Shown piece by piece: positions 1 through 8,786 of a DNA stretch of 64,000 bases. A program made the position numbers and the translations under genes. Within the stretch, counting starts at the first letter, position 1, and the number at the start of each line of letters is the position of its first letter. This stretch comes from Bradyrhizobium sp. AZCC 2262 (GTDB lineage: Bacteria > Pseudomonadota > Alphaproteobacteria > Rhizobiales > Xanthobacteraceae): NCBI RefSeq assembly GCF_036924535.1, contig NZ_JAZHRT010000001.1, forward strand, positions 2,108,001 to 2,172,000. Direction: 5' to 3'. Under the pieces are notes generated by a model, which ran no database searches, was not told the origin of the DNA, and saw nothing but the letters and a program-made list of their open reading frames with translations.

Positions 1-225
1 GAGCACGACGGCATAGGCGCCGACGCCGAAGAAGGCGGCGTGACCGAACGAGATCAATCCGGTGTATCCGCTGAGCAGGTTCCACGACAGGCCGAATATC
101 GCCCAGACCGGAACCAGCGTCATCACAAGCTGGTAATAGGAATTGGTCACGCTCAGCGACACCACCGCATAGAGGGCGGTGAAAACAATGATAGGCAGCA
201 GCGAACGCCATCCGCGCATGGTCAT
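1..225 (-). CDS. livM: Branched-chain amino acid ABC transporter permease LivM (N-terminal part)
   Basis: Seen: a reading frame on the minus strand starts with ATG at 225 and runs off the left edge, giving about 75 residues. It opens with a hydrophobic segment and contains GYTGLISFGHAAFFGVGAYA, the characteristic conserved early block of LivM permeases. The start overlaps the livH stop by four bases (ATGA), so the two are translationally coupled. Known: LivM pairs with LivH in the inner membrane to import branched-chain amino acids or related small acids; many alphaproteobacterial copies serve aromatic acids or amides. A second in-frame ATG lies two codons downstream. The C-terminal part and the ATPase genes lie outside the window. 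Confidence 0.9.
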   Translation of the reverse strand, partial: MTMRGWRSLLPIIVFTALYAVVSLSVTNSYYQLVMTLVPVWAIFGLSWNLLSGYTGLISFGHAAFFGVGAYAVVL

Positions 226-1172
226 GTCCTCTCGACCATGCGCCCGAAGAAGCCCTGCGGACGGAAGAAGATGATCAGAAGAAACACGACGAAGATCGCG
301 GCGTTCTGCAATTGCGTCGGCAGGATCAGCGTCGACATCTGCTGGACCAGGCCGATCGTCATGCCGCCCCAGAAGGCACCGACAATGCTGCCCATGCCGC
401 CGAGCACGACGCCGGCATACATGACGATGACGTATTCGACGCCGACAAAGGGGTGAAATGGATAGTTGGTGGCGAGCAGGCCGCCGGCAATGGCGGTGAT
501 ACCGGTGCCGAGCGCGAAGGCAATTCGGTGCGCGCGGTCGACGTCAATACCCATATAAGTCGCCGCGGTGGGGTTGTCGGCCGCGGCGCGCAGCGACTTT
601 CCGATCCGTGACCGCGTGATCAACAGCGTCAGCAGCAGCATCGTCACCAGCGAAACGACCGCGTCTATCCCGCGCGCCTTGTTGACGAAGACGCTGATGT
701 CGTTGAACAGGGGTCCAAGCTCCCAGGCCGAGCTCGACAGCGGCGTGCGGATCGAGGCCAGCACCGAACCGAATACGAGCAAGCCGCCGTTCTGCAGGAT
801 CAGCGCGATCCCAAGCGTCAGAATGAGCTGGGCATAATGACCCTCTCCCTCGAGCGAAGAGGTGCGCGTGCCTGATACGCGCGAGATCAGGGTGAGGTGG
901 ACGAAATAGCCGAAGACAGCGAGCACCGGGCCGGCCAGCACGATTGCGACGAACGGCCCGAAAGTGTTGCCGAAAGTGGCCTGCACGCCGAGCGCGGTGA
1001 AGAAATAGAACGCCGTGTACATGCCGAGCATCATGAAATCGCCCTGGGCGAAATTGATCACGCGCATGACGCCGAAGATCAGCCCGAGTCCAACGCACAT
1101 CAGGCCGTAGACCGCGCCGATCAAAAGTCCGGCGGACAACGCTTGCAGGAAACCTTCCAGCGCCTGGGTCAC
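222..1172 (-). CDS. livH: Branched-chain amino acid ABC transporter permease LivH
   Basis: A 316-residue polytopic membrane protein with the LivH signature GLGLIFGVMRVINFAQGDFM near residues 27-46 and the usual run of hydrophobic helices; the length is a little above the usual ~290-310. It would form the membrane channel with LivM in the inner membrane. It is the third gene of a minus-strand set after the dehydrogenase-like gene at 2716-3609 and the MmgE/PrpD gene at 1288-2682, with a 115-bp gap before it that shows nothing recognisable. Linkage to acid-catabolism genes rather than to amino acid genes suggests, by inference, that the substrate is an organic or aromatic acid. Confidence 0.93.
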   Translation of the reverse strand: MTQALEGFLQALSAGLLIGAVYGLMCVGLGLIFGVMRVINFAQGDFMMLGMYTAFYFFTALGVQATFGNTFGPFVAIVLAGPVLAVFGYFVHLTLISRVSGTRTSSLEGEGHYAQLILTLGIALILQNGGLLVFGSVLASIRTPLSSSAWELGPLFNDISVFVNKARGIDAVVSLVTMLLLTLLITRSRIGKSLRAAADNPTAATYMGIDVDRAHRIAFALGTGITAIAGGLLATNYPFHPFVGVEYVIVMYAGVVLGGMGSIVGAFWGGMTIGLVQQMSTLILPTQLQNAAIFVVFLLIIFFRPQGFFGRMVERT

Positions 1173-1287
1173 CGGAGACCTCGCGCGGAGAGGGAGTATC
1201 CATGTCTCGGACCGGCGATAGATATGGCCTCGTCGGCCGTCCCCGGTTTGAACATTGTGCCCCCCATTTTTCGTTTGTCGTTATCGA

Positions 1288-2682
1288 TCATGACGCTGGC
1301 CGCAGCCGCTGTTCGGTTGGCTCGAGTCGGCACCGGGCGGCGATGACGCGGCTGTCCGGAAGCGATGCGCAATCGTCGACGAGTTCTTCCAGATGCCGTG
1401 CGCGCTTGTCGCCGATGACATCGGAAGCAGCTTGCCGAAACCGGGCACGGATTTCCTCCGGCGTCGCGGCAACGACATTCTCGAGACGCTGATGGATGGT
1501 CTTCCCGTCGCGCAGGCCGACAAGGACCTCGGCGCCCTGGTTGGCCGGGAACGCAGCCGTGAGATCAGCGGCGCTTTGCAGATCGGTCCGTTCGACGAGG
1601 CGGAGAATCCGGATATCGTCGACTTGCGCGTAGTTGTCTTCTTCGAGCGCACCGCGCGCGAGTACAGCAGCGACGCTGAAGGGAATGCTCATCTTGGCTT
1701 GCAACGCATTGTGAAATGGCCCCCTGGAATCGCAGCCGGGGTAGCGGGCCGCCGCATCCGGGACACGGATCGAAACGGTGGCGATGTCGTCCAATGTCCC
1801 GAGTTCGCGCGCGGCGCGCAGGGCTGCCTGCGCCGCGGTCTGCGCGAAATTGCAGGCGGGAGCCGGCTTGTTGTAGACGGCCATGATCTCGGGATGCGGG
1901 CCGGTGAACAAACGGATCTCAGGTGGAGCAGCCTGTCGGCGGAAGGCGGCGAACAATCCGGCCTCGCCCTCAAGGATCGTTTCCGAAGCGCGCGCGCCGG
2001 CCTCGGCCAGTTCGATCGCGGCGATCGCATTGCGGGCGGCAAAACCGGGATGGAAATACATTTCGGAGCCGCCAGCGCGTGGCCATTCGTTCAGGCCGGA
2101 CGATGTGTTGGCGGCAATGGCCATCGCGCTGGTTGCGGCATCTTCACTAAGGCCGCGCGCGCAGCTTCCCGCCAACGCGGCGCCCAGCGGCGCCACAAGG
2201 CCGGTTGGCCGGTAGAGACGGGCGAGGTCGACAGTAAAGAGCGCGCGGCCGATCTGTGCGCCGGTCTCGTAACCGATGATCGCGGCTGCAAGGAACGTCG
2301 CACCGGATAGCGGTGCGCGTTCCGACAGAGCAAGCAGGGTCGGCCAGATCACCACGCCATGGTGACAGATGCTGGCGGCGTGCATGTCTTCGCGCACCAG
2401 GCCGTGGCCCATGGTGGCGTTGGCGAAAGCCGCGTCGCCCGGCGAGGCGAGGGTGCGGGTGCCGATGACGGTAGCGCCGCCTTCAACCTCGCGCGCGATG
2501 CCGATCGCCTGGCGGCTCCACGGGTGGTTGCGCGCCTCGAAGGCACAGGAGAGAAAATCCAGCAGGCAGATTTTCGCCTTGGCGACGACTTCGGCATCGA
2601 AGCGACCGGGATCGACGGCAAGCGCAGCGCGCGCTAGCGCACGCGCCAGTGAAACTTCGCCTGCAGTTGATCCGATCGTCAT
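1288..2682 (-). CDS. MmgE/PrpD family protein
   Basis: A 464-residue protein. The N-terminal helical part (residues 10-280) has the family pattern, including KAKICLLDFLSCAFE near 36-50 and NATMGHGLVREDMHAASICH near 90-109, followed by the small C-terminal domain. Known: the family covers 2-methylcitrate dehydratase, cis-aconitate decarboxylase and iminodisuccinate epimerase-like enzymes, so substrate cannot be read from the fold. It lies 33 bp downstream of the dehydrogenase gene on the same strand and upstream of livHM, so is probably co-transcribed. A second family member, quite different in sequence, sits divergently at 3793-5136. The reaction is likely an elimination, isomerisation or decarboxylation on a polycarboxylic acid. 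Confidence 0.88.
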   Translation of the reverse strand: MTIGSTAGEVSLARALARAALAVDPGRFDAEVVAKAKICLLDFLSCAFEARNHPWSRQAIGIAREVEGGATVIGTRTLASPGDAAFANATMGHGLVREDMHAASICHHGVVIWPTLLALSERAPLSGATFLAAAIIGYETGAQIGRALFTVDLARLYRPTGLVAPLGAALAGSCARGLSEDAATSAMAIAANTSSGLNEWPRAGGSEMYFHPGFAARNAIAAIELAEAGARASETILEGEAGLFAAFRRQAAPPEIRLFTGPHPEIMAVYNKPAPACNFAQTAAQAALRAARELGTLDDIATVSIRVPDAAARYPGCDSRGPFHNALQAKMSIPFSVAAVLARGALEEDNYAQVDDIRILRLVERTDLQSAADLTAAFPANQGAEVLVGLRDGKTIHQRLENVVAATPEEIRARFRQAASDVIGDKRARHLEELVDDCASLPDSRVIAARCRLEPTEQRLRPAS

Positions 2683-2715
2683 GGCAATCGCCCCTCGCGC
2701 GACGGCGGCCCGGGT

Positions 2716-3609
2716 CTAGCCGCGCATCTCCACGCCGGCCCATTCCTCCAGCACCTTCGCGATCGAGGTGAAGTCGGATGAGGCCCCATATTTGGCGTTG
2801 GTGATGGCAAGCATCTGCCGGACCACGGAACCGCAGACCATCGGAACACCCATCGCCTCGGCTTCGTCGACGCAGAGCCGCACATCCTTGTAGGAGAGGC
2901 CGGTGGTAAATCCGAAATCGAAGGTGCCGGGAAGCACGGCGCGGGGGAATTTATCTTCCGAAGCGCTGTTGCGCCCGCTGCTGGCGTTGATGATGTCGAT
3001 CAGCACCTTGGCATTGACGCCGCCCTTGACGCCCATCGCCACCGCTTCGGAGGTGATCACCAGCGCTGCGGCCGCCATCAGATTGTTGGCGAGTTTCGCC
3101 GTCTGTGCCGTGCCGGGTTTGTCGCCGGTGTAAAACAGCTTTCCAAAATGTTTCAGGATCGGTTCAACCCTGTCATAGGTCGCCTTCGGGCAGGACACCA
3201 TCACCGCGAGCGTGCCGTTGACCGCGCCCTTGATGCCGCCGCTGACCGGCGCATCGACCAGCGTCAGGTTCCGAGCTTCGAATCCCTTCGCAATCAATTT
3301 GGCGGCGCCGGGCCCGGTGGTGGATAAATCGATCAGCACCGTGGCGCGGTTTCCGGCAACGATTCCATCGGGTCCAAGCGCGACCGCCTTGACGATATCG
3401 GGAGTGGGCAGGCTGGCCAGCACGATATCCGCGCTCGACGCGACTTCGGCGGGCGATTTCGCGAGCCGTGCGCCGCGCGCAACCAGCGCCTTGGTCGCTT
3501 CGCTCTGCGAATCGTAAATGCACAGCGAATAGCCGGCGTCGAGCAGGCGTCTTGCCATCGGTCCACCCATGCGGCCCGTGCCGACAAAGCCGATTGTTTC
3601 TGCTGCCAT
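2716..3609 (-). CDS. NAD(P)-dependent 3-hydroxyisobutyrate-dehydrogenase-like oxidoreductase
   Basis: A 297-residue member of the beta-hydroxyacid dehydrogenase family. The dinucleotide-binding motif GFVGTGRMGG is at residues 7-16, the substrate-binding signature DAPVSGG at 119-125, and the presumed catalytic lysine is K172 in AKLANN. Length is standard. Known relatives oxidise 3-hydroxyisobutyrate, tartronate semialdehyde, 6-phosphogluconate-like or hydroxy-dicarboxylic substrates in the cytoplasm. It is the first gene of the minus-strand run towards MmgE/PrpD and LivHM, and its start faces the divergent MmgE/PrpD gene. The exact substrate is unknown. Confidence 0.9.
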   Translation of the reverse strand: MAAETIGFVGTGRMGGPMARRLLDAGYSLCIYDSQSEATKALVARGARLAKSPAEVASSADIVLASLPTPDIVKAVALGPDGIVAGNRATVLIDLSTTGPGAAKLIAKGFEARNLTLVDAPVSGGIKGAVNGTLAVMVSCPKATYDRVEPILKHFGKLFYTGDKPGTAQTAKLANNLMAAAALVITSEAVAMGVKGGVNAKVLIDIINASSGRNSASEDKFPRAVLPGTFDFGFTTGLSYKDVRLCVDEAEAMGVPMVCGSVVRQMLAITNAKYGASSDFTSIAKVLEEWAGVEMRG

Positions 3610-3792
3610 GGTTCACTCCCTGTCGCGCCGCAAGCACGGGCGCTTTCTTGTTCTTGCCGCGCCAAGGTTCCCCGGTCGCGTTTCGCCGAATTTCAAGATT
3701 GTCAGTCAATCTGTCAAGCATAAGATTTCTGTCGACAGGCCATGTCGCGCCGGAATAGGGTCGGAAAAACAAAGATCCGAGGAATTCGCTCA
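3610..3792. promoter_or_regulatory. Divergent intergenic region with two small dyads
   Basis: This 183-bp gap separates two divergently transcribed genes and must hold promoters for both. It contains an inverted repeat AGATTG-N5-CAATCT (3696-3712) and a 10-bp palindrome CTGTCGACAG (3729-3738). The first resembles in shape the short dyads bound by GntR-type regulators, but that is only an analogy and no regulator gene is adjacent. A purine-rich GAGGA at 3779-3783 is the likely ribosome-binding site of the plus-strand gene. Confidence 0.35.
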
Positions 3793-5136
3793 GTGCGGCA
3801 AGATGAAGCGCAAGGCGCCGGCACAATGCTCGCCGATTTCGTTGCCGGCACGGTGTGGGCGGATGTCGCCGCGCAAGATCACGAAGCGAAACGCTCGATC
3901 CTGAACTTCTTCGCGACCGCGATGGGGTCGGCGAACGACCCGGCCGTCACCGCTGCATTGCGCACGTTATTGCCGTTCAGCGGCGCTGCGACATCCGCGG
4001 TCATCGGCCGACCGGAGCGGCTCGATGCGCTGGGCGCGTCGTTCCTCAACGCGATATCGGCCAATCTGCTCGATTTCGACGACACCCATCTGGACACCAT
4101 CATTCATCCGGGGGCGCCCGTTGCGGCGCCGGTGCTGGCATTGGCGCAAGCGCGGCGGCTTTCGGGGCGGGCTGTACTCACGGCATTCATTCTCGGCGTG
4201 GAGGTGGAATGCCGCGTCGGGAACGCGGTGTCTCCGGGACATTATGCGCGCGGCTGGCACATCACCTCGACTTGCGGCGTATTCGGTGCGGCCGCAGCCT
4301 GTGCGAAACTGCTCGAGCTCCCGGCGGACCAGATTTCAAATGCGATCGGAATTGCCGCCAGCCAATCGGCCGGCATCGTCGAGAACCTGCCCAGCGCCGC
4401 CAAGAATGTCAGCGTCGGCAACGCGGCGCGCAACGGCCTGTTTGCGGCATTGCTCGCGGCAGAAGGCTATGCGGCATCGCCACGGGCCATTGAGGGACCG
4501 CTCGGCTGGGCCCGCGCCATGGGCGACGAACCCGATATTGCGCGCTTGACGGGCGGTCTCGGCAAGAGCTGGGAGATCGCGAAGAATACCTACAAGCCCT
4601 ATCCGGCGGGCATCGTGTTTCATGCAGTGATCGATGCCTGCTTCAATTTGCGGGCGAAGCTGAACCGGCGCATCGATGATATCGCTGATATCACGGTGCA
4701 GGGCTCGGCGCTCCTGCTGGCGCGCGGCGATCGGCCGGTTCGCAACGAACGCGATGCACGGGTCAGCATTCATCATTGCGCCGCCTGTGCCCTGCTGCTG
4801 GGCTCGGCCGGCGTTCCCGAATTCGCGGACGCGATCGTATTCCGGCCGGACATCGTGTCACTGCGCCGGAAGGTGAGGGCGGGGCTCGACGCTTCGCTTC
4901 CGGACGGTGCCGCGCGCGTCATTATCCAACTGACGTCGGGAGAGACGTTCAGCGAGATCGTAATGGCTGCAAAGGGCAGCCTTGCTGATCCGCTGTCGGA
5001 CCGCGACATCGAAGCGAAACTGCGCGATTGTGCGCGGCTGGGCGGAACCGATTGGGACATCGACCGCGTTATCGACGATGTCTGGTATCTTGACACGCTT
5101 GCGGACGTATCGAGCCTGTTGAGGGCGCACGGCTGA
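3793..5136 (+). CDS. MmgE/PrpD family protein (second copy)
   Basis: A 447-residue protein of the same family as the gene at 1288-2682 but clearly divergent from it. The family blocks are ANLLDFDDTHLDTIIHPGAP and the HITSTCGVFGAAAACAKLLE segment. Start choice: the open frame extends back to 3742, but a GTG at 3793 is preceded at good spacing by GAGGA (3779-3783). Family members usually begin only a few residues before the LADF segment, so 3793 (or the ATG at 3826) is more likely than 3742. It is followed 47 bp later by the carboxymuconolactone-decarboxylase-like gene, probably the same transcript. Substrate unknown. Confidence 0.87.
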   Translation: MRQDEAQGAGTMLADFVAGTVWADVAAQDHEAKRSILNFFATAMGSANDPAVTAALRTLLPFSGAATSAVIGRPERLDALGASFLNAISANLLDFDDTHLDTIIHPGAPVAAPVLALAQARRLSGRAVLTAFILGVEVECRVGNAVSPGHYARGWHITSTCGVFGAAAACAKLLELPADQISNAIGIAASQSAGIVENLPSAAKNVSVGNAARNGLFAALLAAEGYAASPRAIEGPLGWARAMGDEPDIARLTGGLGKSWEIAKNTYKPYPAGIVFHAVIDACFNLRAKLNRRIDDIADITVQGSALLLARGDRPVRNERDARVSIHHCAACALLLGSAGVPEFADAIVFRPDIVSLRRKVRAGLDASLPDGAARVIIQLTSGETFSEIVMAAKGSLADPLSDRDIEAKLRDCARLGGTDWDIDRVIDDVWYLDTLADVSSLLRAHG

Positions 5137-5183
5137 GCCTCGCGGCCTTGAAAGAAGTACTCAAACAACGAAAGGAACCAGTG

Positions 5184-5561
5184 ATGAGCGAATTGTTCGA
5201 CAAGGGATTGAAGGTCCGCAAGGAAGTGCTGGGCGAAGATTACGTCAACAAATCCATCGCAGGCGCCGACGAATTCACCCGGACGATGGCGGAGTGGTCG
5301 ACCGAGTTTTGCTGGGGCGCGTTGTGGACCCGGCCGGGTCTAGACCGCCGTACCCGCAGCATCGTCAATCTGGCGATGCTCGGAGCGCTGAATCGGCCTC
5401 ACGAACTGAAGCTGCACGTCAAGGGAGCGTTGAAGAACGGCCTCACCAAGGACGAGATCAAGGAGATATTGCTTCAGGTTGCAGTGTATTGCGGCATCCC
5501 CTCGGGAATCGATGCGTTCCGAAACGCGCGCGAGGCGTTCAACGAGGTCGACGCAAAGTGA
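5184..5561 (+). CDS. Carboxymuconolactone decarboxylase family protein (PcaC-like)
   Basis: A 125-residue protein whose central block (EFCWGALWTRPGLDRRTRS, about residues 41-59) closely follows 4-carboxymuconolactone decarboxylase, with the family Cys near residue 103 and a helical fold. Known: PcaC decarboxylates 4-carboxymuconolactone in the protocatechuate branch of the beta-ketoadipate pathway. The start at ATG 5184 is preferred over the upstream frame opening at 5148 because AAAGGAA (5171-5177) precedes it. No other pca genes are present, so a different decarboxylation or a redox role is possible. It sits between an MmgE/PrpD gene and a lactonase-like hydrolase. Confidence 0.85.
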   Translation: MSELFDKGLKVRKEVLGEDYVNKSIAGADEFTRTMAEWSTEFCWGALWTRPGLDRRTRSIVNLAMLGALNRPHELKLHVKGALKNGLTKDEIKEILLQVAVYCGIPSGIDAFRNAREAFNEVDAK

Positions 5562-5588
5562 TGAATTACCGCTCTATCAGGAAATAGC

Positions 5589-6425
5589 ATGACCGAGCAG
5601 GAGTACGAGCTCTTCGCTATCCGCTACGCTACCCGCGATGCGCGGCGCAGCGAGCATTTCATCGGTGGCGATCCGCACGACGGCCCGATGCCAATGGACT
5701 ATTTCATGTGGCTGGCAAGAGGAGGAGGCCGTACGTTCGTCATCGACACGGGATTCAACGCGGAAGTAGCTTCCAGGCGGAAGCGGACGTTCCTGCGCTG
5801 TCCGGTGGAGACGCTCGGCGCGTTCGGCATCGATGCAGCCGCGGTCGAGGATGTCATCCTCACCCATCTGCATTACGATCATGTGGGCAATTTCGACCGG
5901 TTTCCGAATGCGCGATTCCATCTCCAGGAGCGCGAGCTTGCGTATGCCACGGGACGCTTTATGCGATATCCGGGGTTGTCGCATTCGTTCGAGGTCGAAG
6001 ACGTCTGCGGGATTGTGCGGCTCAACTATGCGCGCCGAGTTCTTTTCTACGATGGCGACGCCGAACTCGCTCCCGGCCTCTCGATCCATGCGGCAGGCGG
6101 CCATTCGGCCGGGCTTCAGTTCGTTCGCGTCAGAACCCGCCGGGGGTTCGTCGTGCTGGCCTCCGACGTCAGTCATTTCTACGAGAACATGGCGAGTGAG
6201 CGTCCGTTTACGACCGCCCTGCATATCGGTGAAATGCTGGAGGGGTTCGACAAGCTGCTGAAACTGGCACCGGACGAGAGCCACGTCATTCCGGGGCATG
6301 ACCCGCTCGTGATGAAGCTTTATCCCGCTCCCAGTCCGGAACTGGAGAGGATTGTCGTACGCCTCGACGTGCCGCCATCAAGGCCCGCGCCCCTTCGCGC
6401 TGACTATCGGTCGGGCACTAGCTGA
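5589..6425 (+). CDS. Metallo-beta-lactamase-fold hydrolase, N-acyl homoserine lactonase family
   Basis: A 278-residue protein with the two-metal motif HLHYDH (H93, H95, D97, H98) and the further ligands H172, D193 and H237, the order expected of AiiA/AttM-type lactonases. Known relatives open the lactone ring of acyl-homoserine lactones or gamma-butyrolactones in the cytoplasm. It starts 27 bp after the PcaC-like gene, so they may form one transcript. In this setting the natural substrate may equally be a lactone made in the local catabolic pathway instead of a quorum-sensing signal; the sequence does not decide this. It converges on the Bug-type gene at 6473-7441. Confidence 0.87.
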   Translation: MTEQEYELFAIRYATRDARRSEHFIGGDPHDGPMPMDYFMWLARGGGRTFVIDTGFNAEVASRRKRTFLRCPVETLGAFGIDAAAVEDVILTHLHYDHVGNFDRFPNARFHLQERELAYATGRFMRYPGLSHSFEVEDVCGIVRLNYARRVLFYDGDAELAPGLSIHAAGGHSAGLQFVRVRTRRGFVVLASDVSHFYENMASERPFTTALHIGEMLEGFDKLLKLAPDESHVIPGHDPLVMKLYPAPSPELERIVVRLDVPPSRPAPLRADYRSGTS

Positions 6426-6472
6426 TCTCGATGAAGGCGAACGCATTCGAGGAGGGATGCACCAGCCTGTGC

Positions 6473-7441
6473 CTATTTCTCCGCGGCGGCTTTTAGAACC
6501 GGCGTTAGCCGCGCGGCTTCGCTTTTGACCAGGTCCGCAAGCGCCTTTGGTCCGCGGCGGCTCTGCTCCACGCTATCGGCACCGAGCTCGGTCAACCGCT
6601 TCTGCACGGCCTCCTCGTCGAGCCCTTTGCTCAGGGCGGCCGCAAGCTTGTCGACCACGACCTGTGGCGTGCCGCTTGGCACGAACACCGCATAAAACGG
6701 GGCAATATCGAATTCGGGCAGGCCCTGCTCGTGGGAAGTCGGCACATCGGGCAGTAATGGGCTGCGTTTCCTGGCGGCGACCGCCAGCGCCTTGACGTTG
6801 CCTGCCTGCACCTGGCTCAACGTTCCAAGCACGGGATCGCATTCATAGTCGACTTGCCCTCCCAGCATGGCATTCAATACCGGGGCTGTGCCGGTAAACG
6901 GAATCATCGTCGGCTTGATGCCGATCGCGGCGTGAAGGAGTAGACACCCGATATAGGAGACCGAGCCGAGCCCGGCGTGCCCGACATTGAGCTTCTCCCG
7001 GTTGGCCTTCGCGTAGACGACGAATTCCTTCAGGTTGTTGGCGGGAAAATCCTTTCGGACGACGAGCAGTTCCGGATATTCGGCCGTCAGCCCGATCGGC
7101 GCAAAATCCGTTTGCGGATCGTAGCCCAGGTTCGGATAGAACGCCGGCGCCAGTGCGTTGGTGCCGAGGTGACCGGACAGGATCGTATATCCATCGGCTG
7201 CCGCGCGAGCGGCGCGAAGCGCTCCCGTGGTGCCACCGGCACCCCCGACATTCTCCACCACAAATTTCTGACCGAGATGACGAGAGAAGATGTCAGCGAC
7301 GATCCGCCCCGTGATGTCAGCCGGCCCGCCGGCGGCGAATGGAACGATGACCGTAACCGTTCTCGCTGGATATTCCTGGGCTTGGGTGCTGCTCATTCCG
7401 GCTATCGCCAGAAGCACAGCTGCGATGAACTCCTTCGCCAA
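6473..7441 (-). CDS. Bug-family (tripartite tricarboxylate transporter) substrate-binding protein
   Basis: A 322-residue exported protein. Residues 1-21 form a signal peptide ending near STQAQ, followed by the family block TVIVPFAAGGPADITGRIVA (about 30-49), whose loop contacts the ligand carboxylate. Known: Bug proteins bind dicarboxylic or aromatic acids in the periplasm and deliver them to TctAB membrane proteins, but most are orphan. No TctA or TctB gene lies nearby, so this one is also orphan. It is isolated on the minus strand and converges with the lactonase-like gene. Confidence 0.93.
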   Translation of the reverse strand: MAKEFIAAVLLAIAGMSSTQAQEYPARTVTVIVPFAAGGPADITGRIVADIFSRHLGQKFVVENVGGAGGTTGALRAARAAADGYTILSGHLGTNALAPAFYPNLGYDPQTDFAPIGLTAEYPELLVVRKDFPANNLKEFVVYAKANREKLNVGHAGLGSVSYIGCLLLHAAIGIKPTMIPFTGTAPVLNAMLGGQVDYECDPVLGTLSQVQAGNVKALAVAARKRSPLLPDVPTSHEQGLPEFDIAPFYAVFVPSGTPQVVVDKLAAALSKGLDEEAVQKRLTELGADSVEQSRRGPKALADLVKSEAARLTPVLKAAAEK

Positions 7442-7661
7442 TCACCGCCTCCATTCGTTCTTTTCTGCAACCATATGCTGGTTTCTCAGATGCGCAAAGT
7501 TAGTTTGGCCTCATCACGCGAGAATCGGGCACAGACTTGAACTCGAGCACCCTCTTCGCGAGGTCGGGTCGAACGCCTACTAAGTTTTCGGTACACACAG
7601 CCAGCATGCGGCTATGCTGGAGCGCGAGATGGGTGACAGTTGCCGTTGCGGTGCGAACAGA

Positions 7662-8441
7662 TTATCGCCCGGTGAAACGTGGTTTTCGACCCTCGCGCGC
7701 CGCGGCGATGCCTTCATCGACGTCGTCGGTCCATTCCAGTGCGGCGCGAAGCGCATCGGATAATTCGCGGGCCGCGCGGAAATCCGACTCCATTCTCGAT
7801 TTGACGATCCGCTTGGCTCCGCGCGTCGCCAAGGGTCCGTTCTCGGCAATGGCGCTGGCGAGACGATTGATCTCGGCATGCACGCCGTCTTTACTAACCT
7901 TGCGCTCGATCAAACCGATCCGCTCCATTTCGGTGGCGTCGATTTCGCGGCAAGTACAGAGCAACTCAAGCGCCCGGCCGGCGCCGATGATGTCCGGGAG
8001 CCGAACCGGTGCGCCGGCGCCGGGAAAACCACCCCATTTTGCCTCGGGAGAAGACAAGCGGGCATGTTCGGCTGCGATCCTGATATCGCAGGCAAGGATA
8101 AGTTCGACGGCGCCGGCGCGGGCATAGCCATTAAGTCCAGCGATCACGATTTGCGGCAACGCCTCGATCGCATCAAAGGTCTCGTTCGCAAGCCGGATCA
8201 ATTTAAGGACATCATCCTTGCCCAATTGCCCCCTCAAAGCGGGCGTCAGAATGCCGACCGAAAAACATTCGGTGCCCTCTCCAATGATGGTAAGAACCTG
8301 GATGTCGGGACTTGCTGCCAGATCGCTCGCGACGGTCTGGAGCGACAACAGCAGATCTCGCGACAGCAGATTCTGATCTTCCGGGCGATTGAGCAGAATC
8401 CTGGCAATTCTTCCCTCGATTTGAAAATCAAATCCGTTCAT
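7662..8441 (-). CDS. Enoyl-CoA hydratase/isomerase family protein
   Basis: A 259-residue crotonase-fold protein. The oxyanion-hole segments are present in variant form: ECFSVGIL near residue 58 (usually SAGADL-like) and NGYARAGAVELILACDIRIA near 104-123 with the first acidic residue. The second is a PEAKWGGFPGAGAP block with the typical Glu. Known roles are hydration, isomerisation or retro-Claisen cleavage of acyl-CoA thioesters. The unusual first oxyanion loop leaves the exact reaction open. A decayed gene lies immediately upstream. The 220 bp between this gene and the Bug gene (7442-7661) show nothing recognisable. Confidence 0.86.
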   Translation of the reverse strand: MNGFDFQIEGRIARILLNRPEDQNLLSRDLLLSLQTVASDLAASPDIQVLTIIGEGTECFSVGILTPALRGQLGKDDVLKLIRLANETFDAIEALPQIVIAGLNGYARAGAVELILACDIRIAAEHARLSSPEAKWGGFPGAGAPVRLPDIIGAGRALELLCTCREIDATEMERIGLIERKVSKDGVHAEINRLASAIAENGPLATRGAKRIVKSRMESDFRAARELSDALRAALEWTDDVDEGIAAAREGRKPRFTGR

Positions 8442-8494
8442 CGCGCGATCCTCCTGAACGAAGCATTCGGATTGAAGGTTCCTCGAGTTGCCGA

Positions 8495-8676
8495 TTACTT
8501 CATCGTTGATCTCAGCTCACGTACCCGCCGGTTGATCTGCGCTGCGGCTTCGATCGCGCGGTCTTTTGTTTGCGAACCCTTGATGACAGGATAGCCGACT
8601 GCCGCCCATAGCGCGCCAGTGCGGATCCCAATTCACCTGACCCTCCACGCACCGCAATTGTAGGAAGCTGATTCAT
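8495..8676 (-). pseudogene. Remnant of NADPH-dependent F420 reductase (NpdG/Fno-like), truncated and frameshifted
   Basis: On the minus strand an ATG at 8676, preceded by GGAAGG, opens a frame reading MNQLPTIAVRGGSGELGSAL. This is the N-terminal nucleotide-binding segment of F420:NADP oxidoreductases, where one would expect IAVLGGTGE. Around 8610 the frame shifts; the next frame reads ALWAAVGYPVIKGSQTKDRA and on to a TAA at 8497-8495. The two pieces together match only the first ~60 residues of a protein normally ~210-230 long; the rest is gone. The 182-nt length is not a multiple of three. Known: the enzyme passes hydride between NADPH and F420. Identification rests on motif recognition and is not database-checked. 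Confidence 0.6.
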
Positions 8677-8786
8677 ATTTTATTTCCTTCCAATGGGGTG
8701 CGCTGCATTCGCGCTTGCGGTATCCGGAAACTCCATTGTAGGGTTATGCTATGTGAAATCAATTATGGATATGGGGAGGCCGCGAA

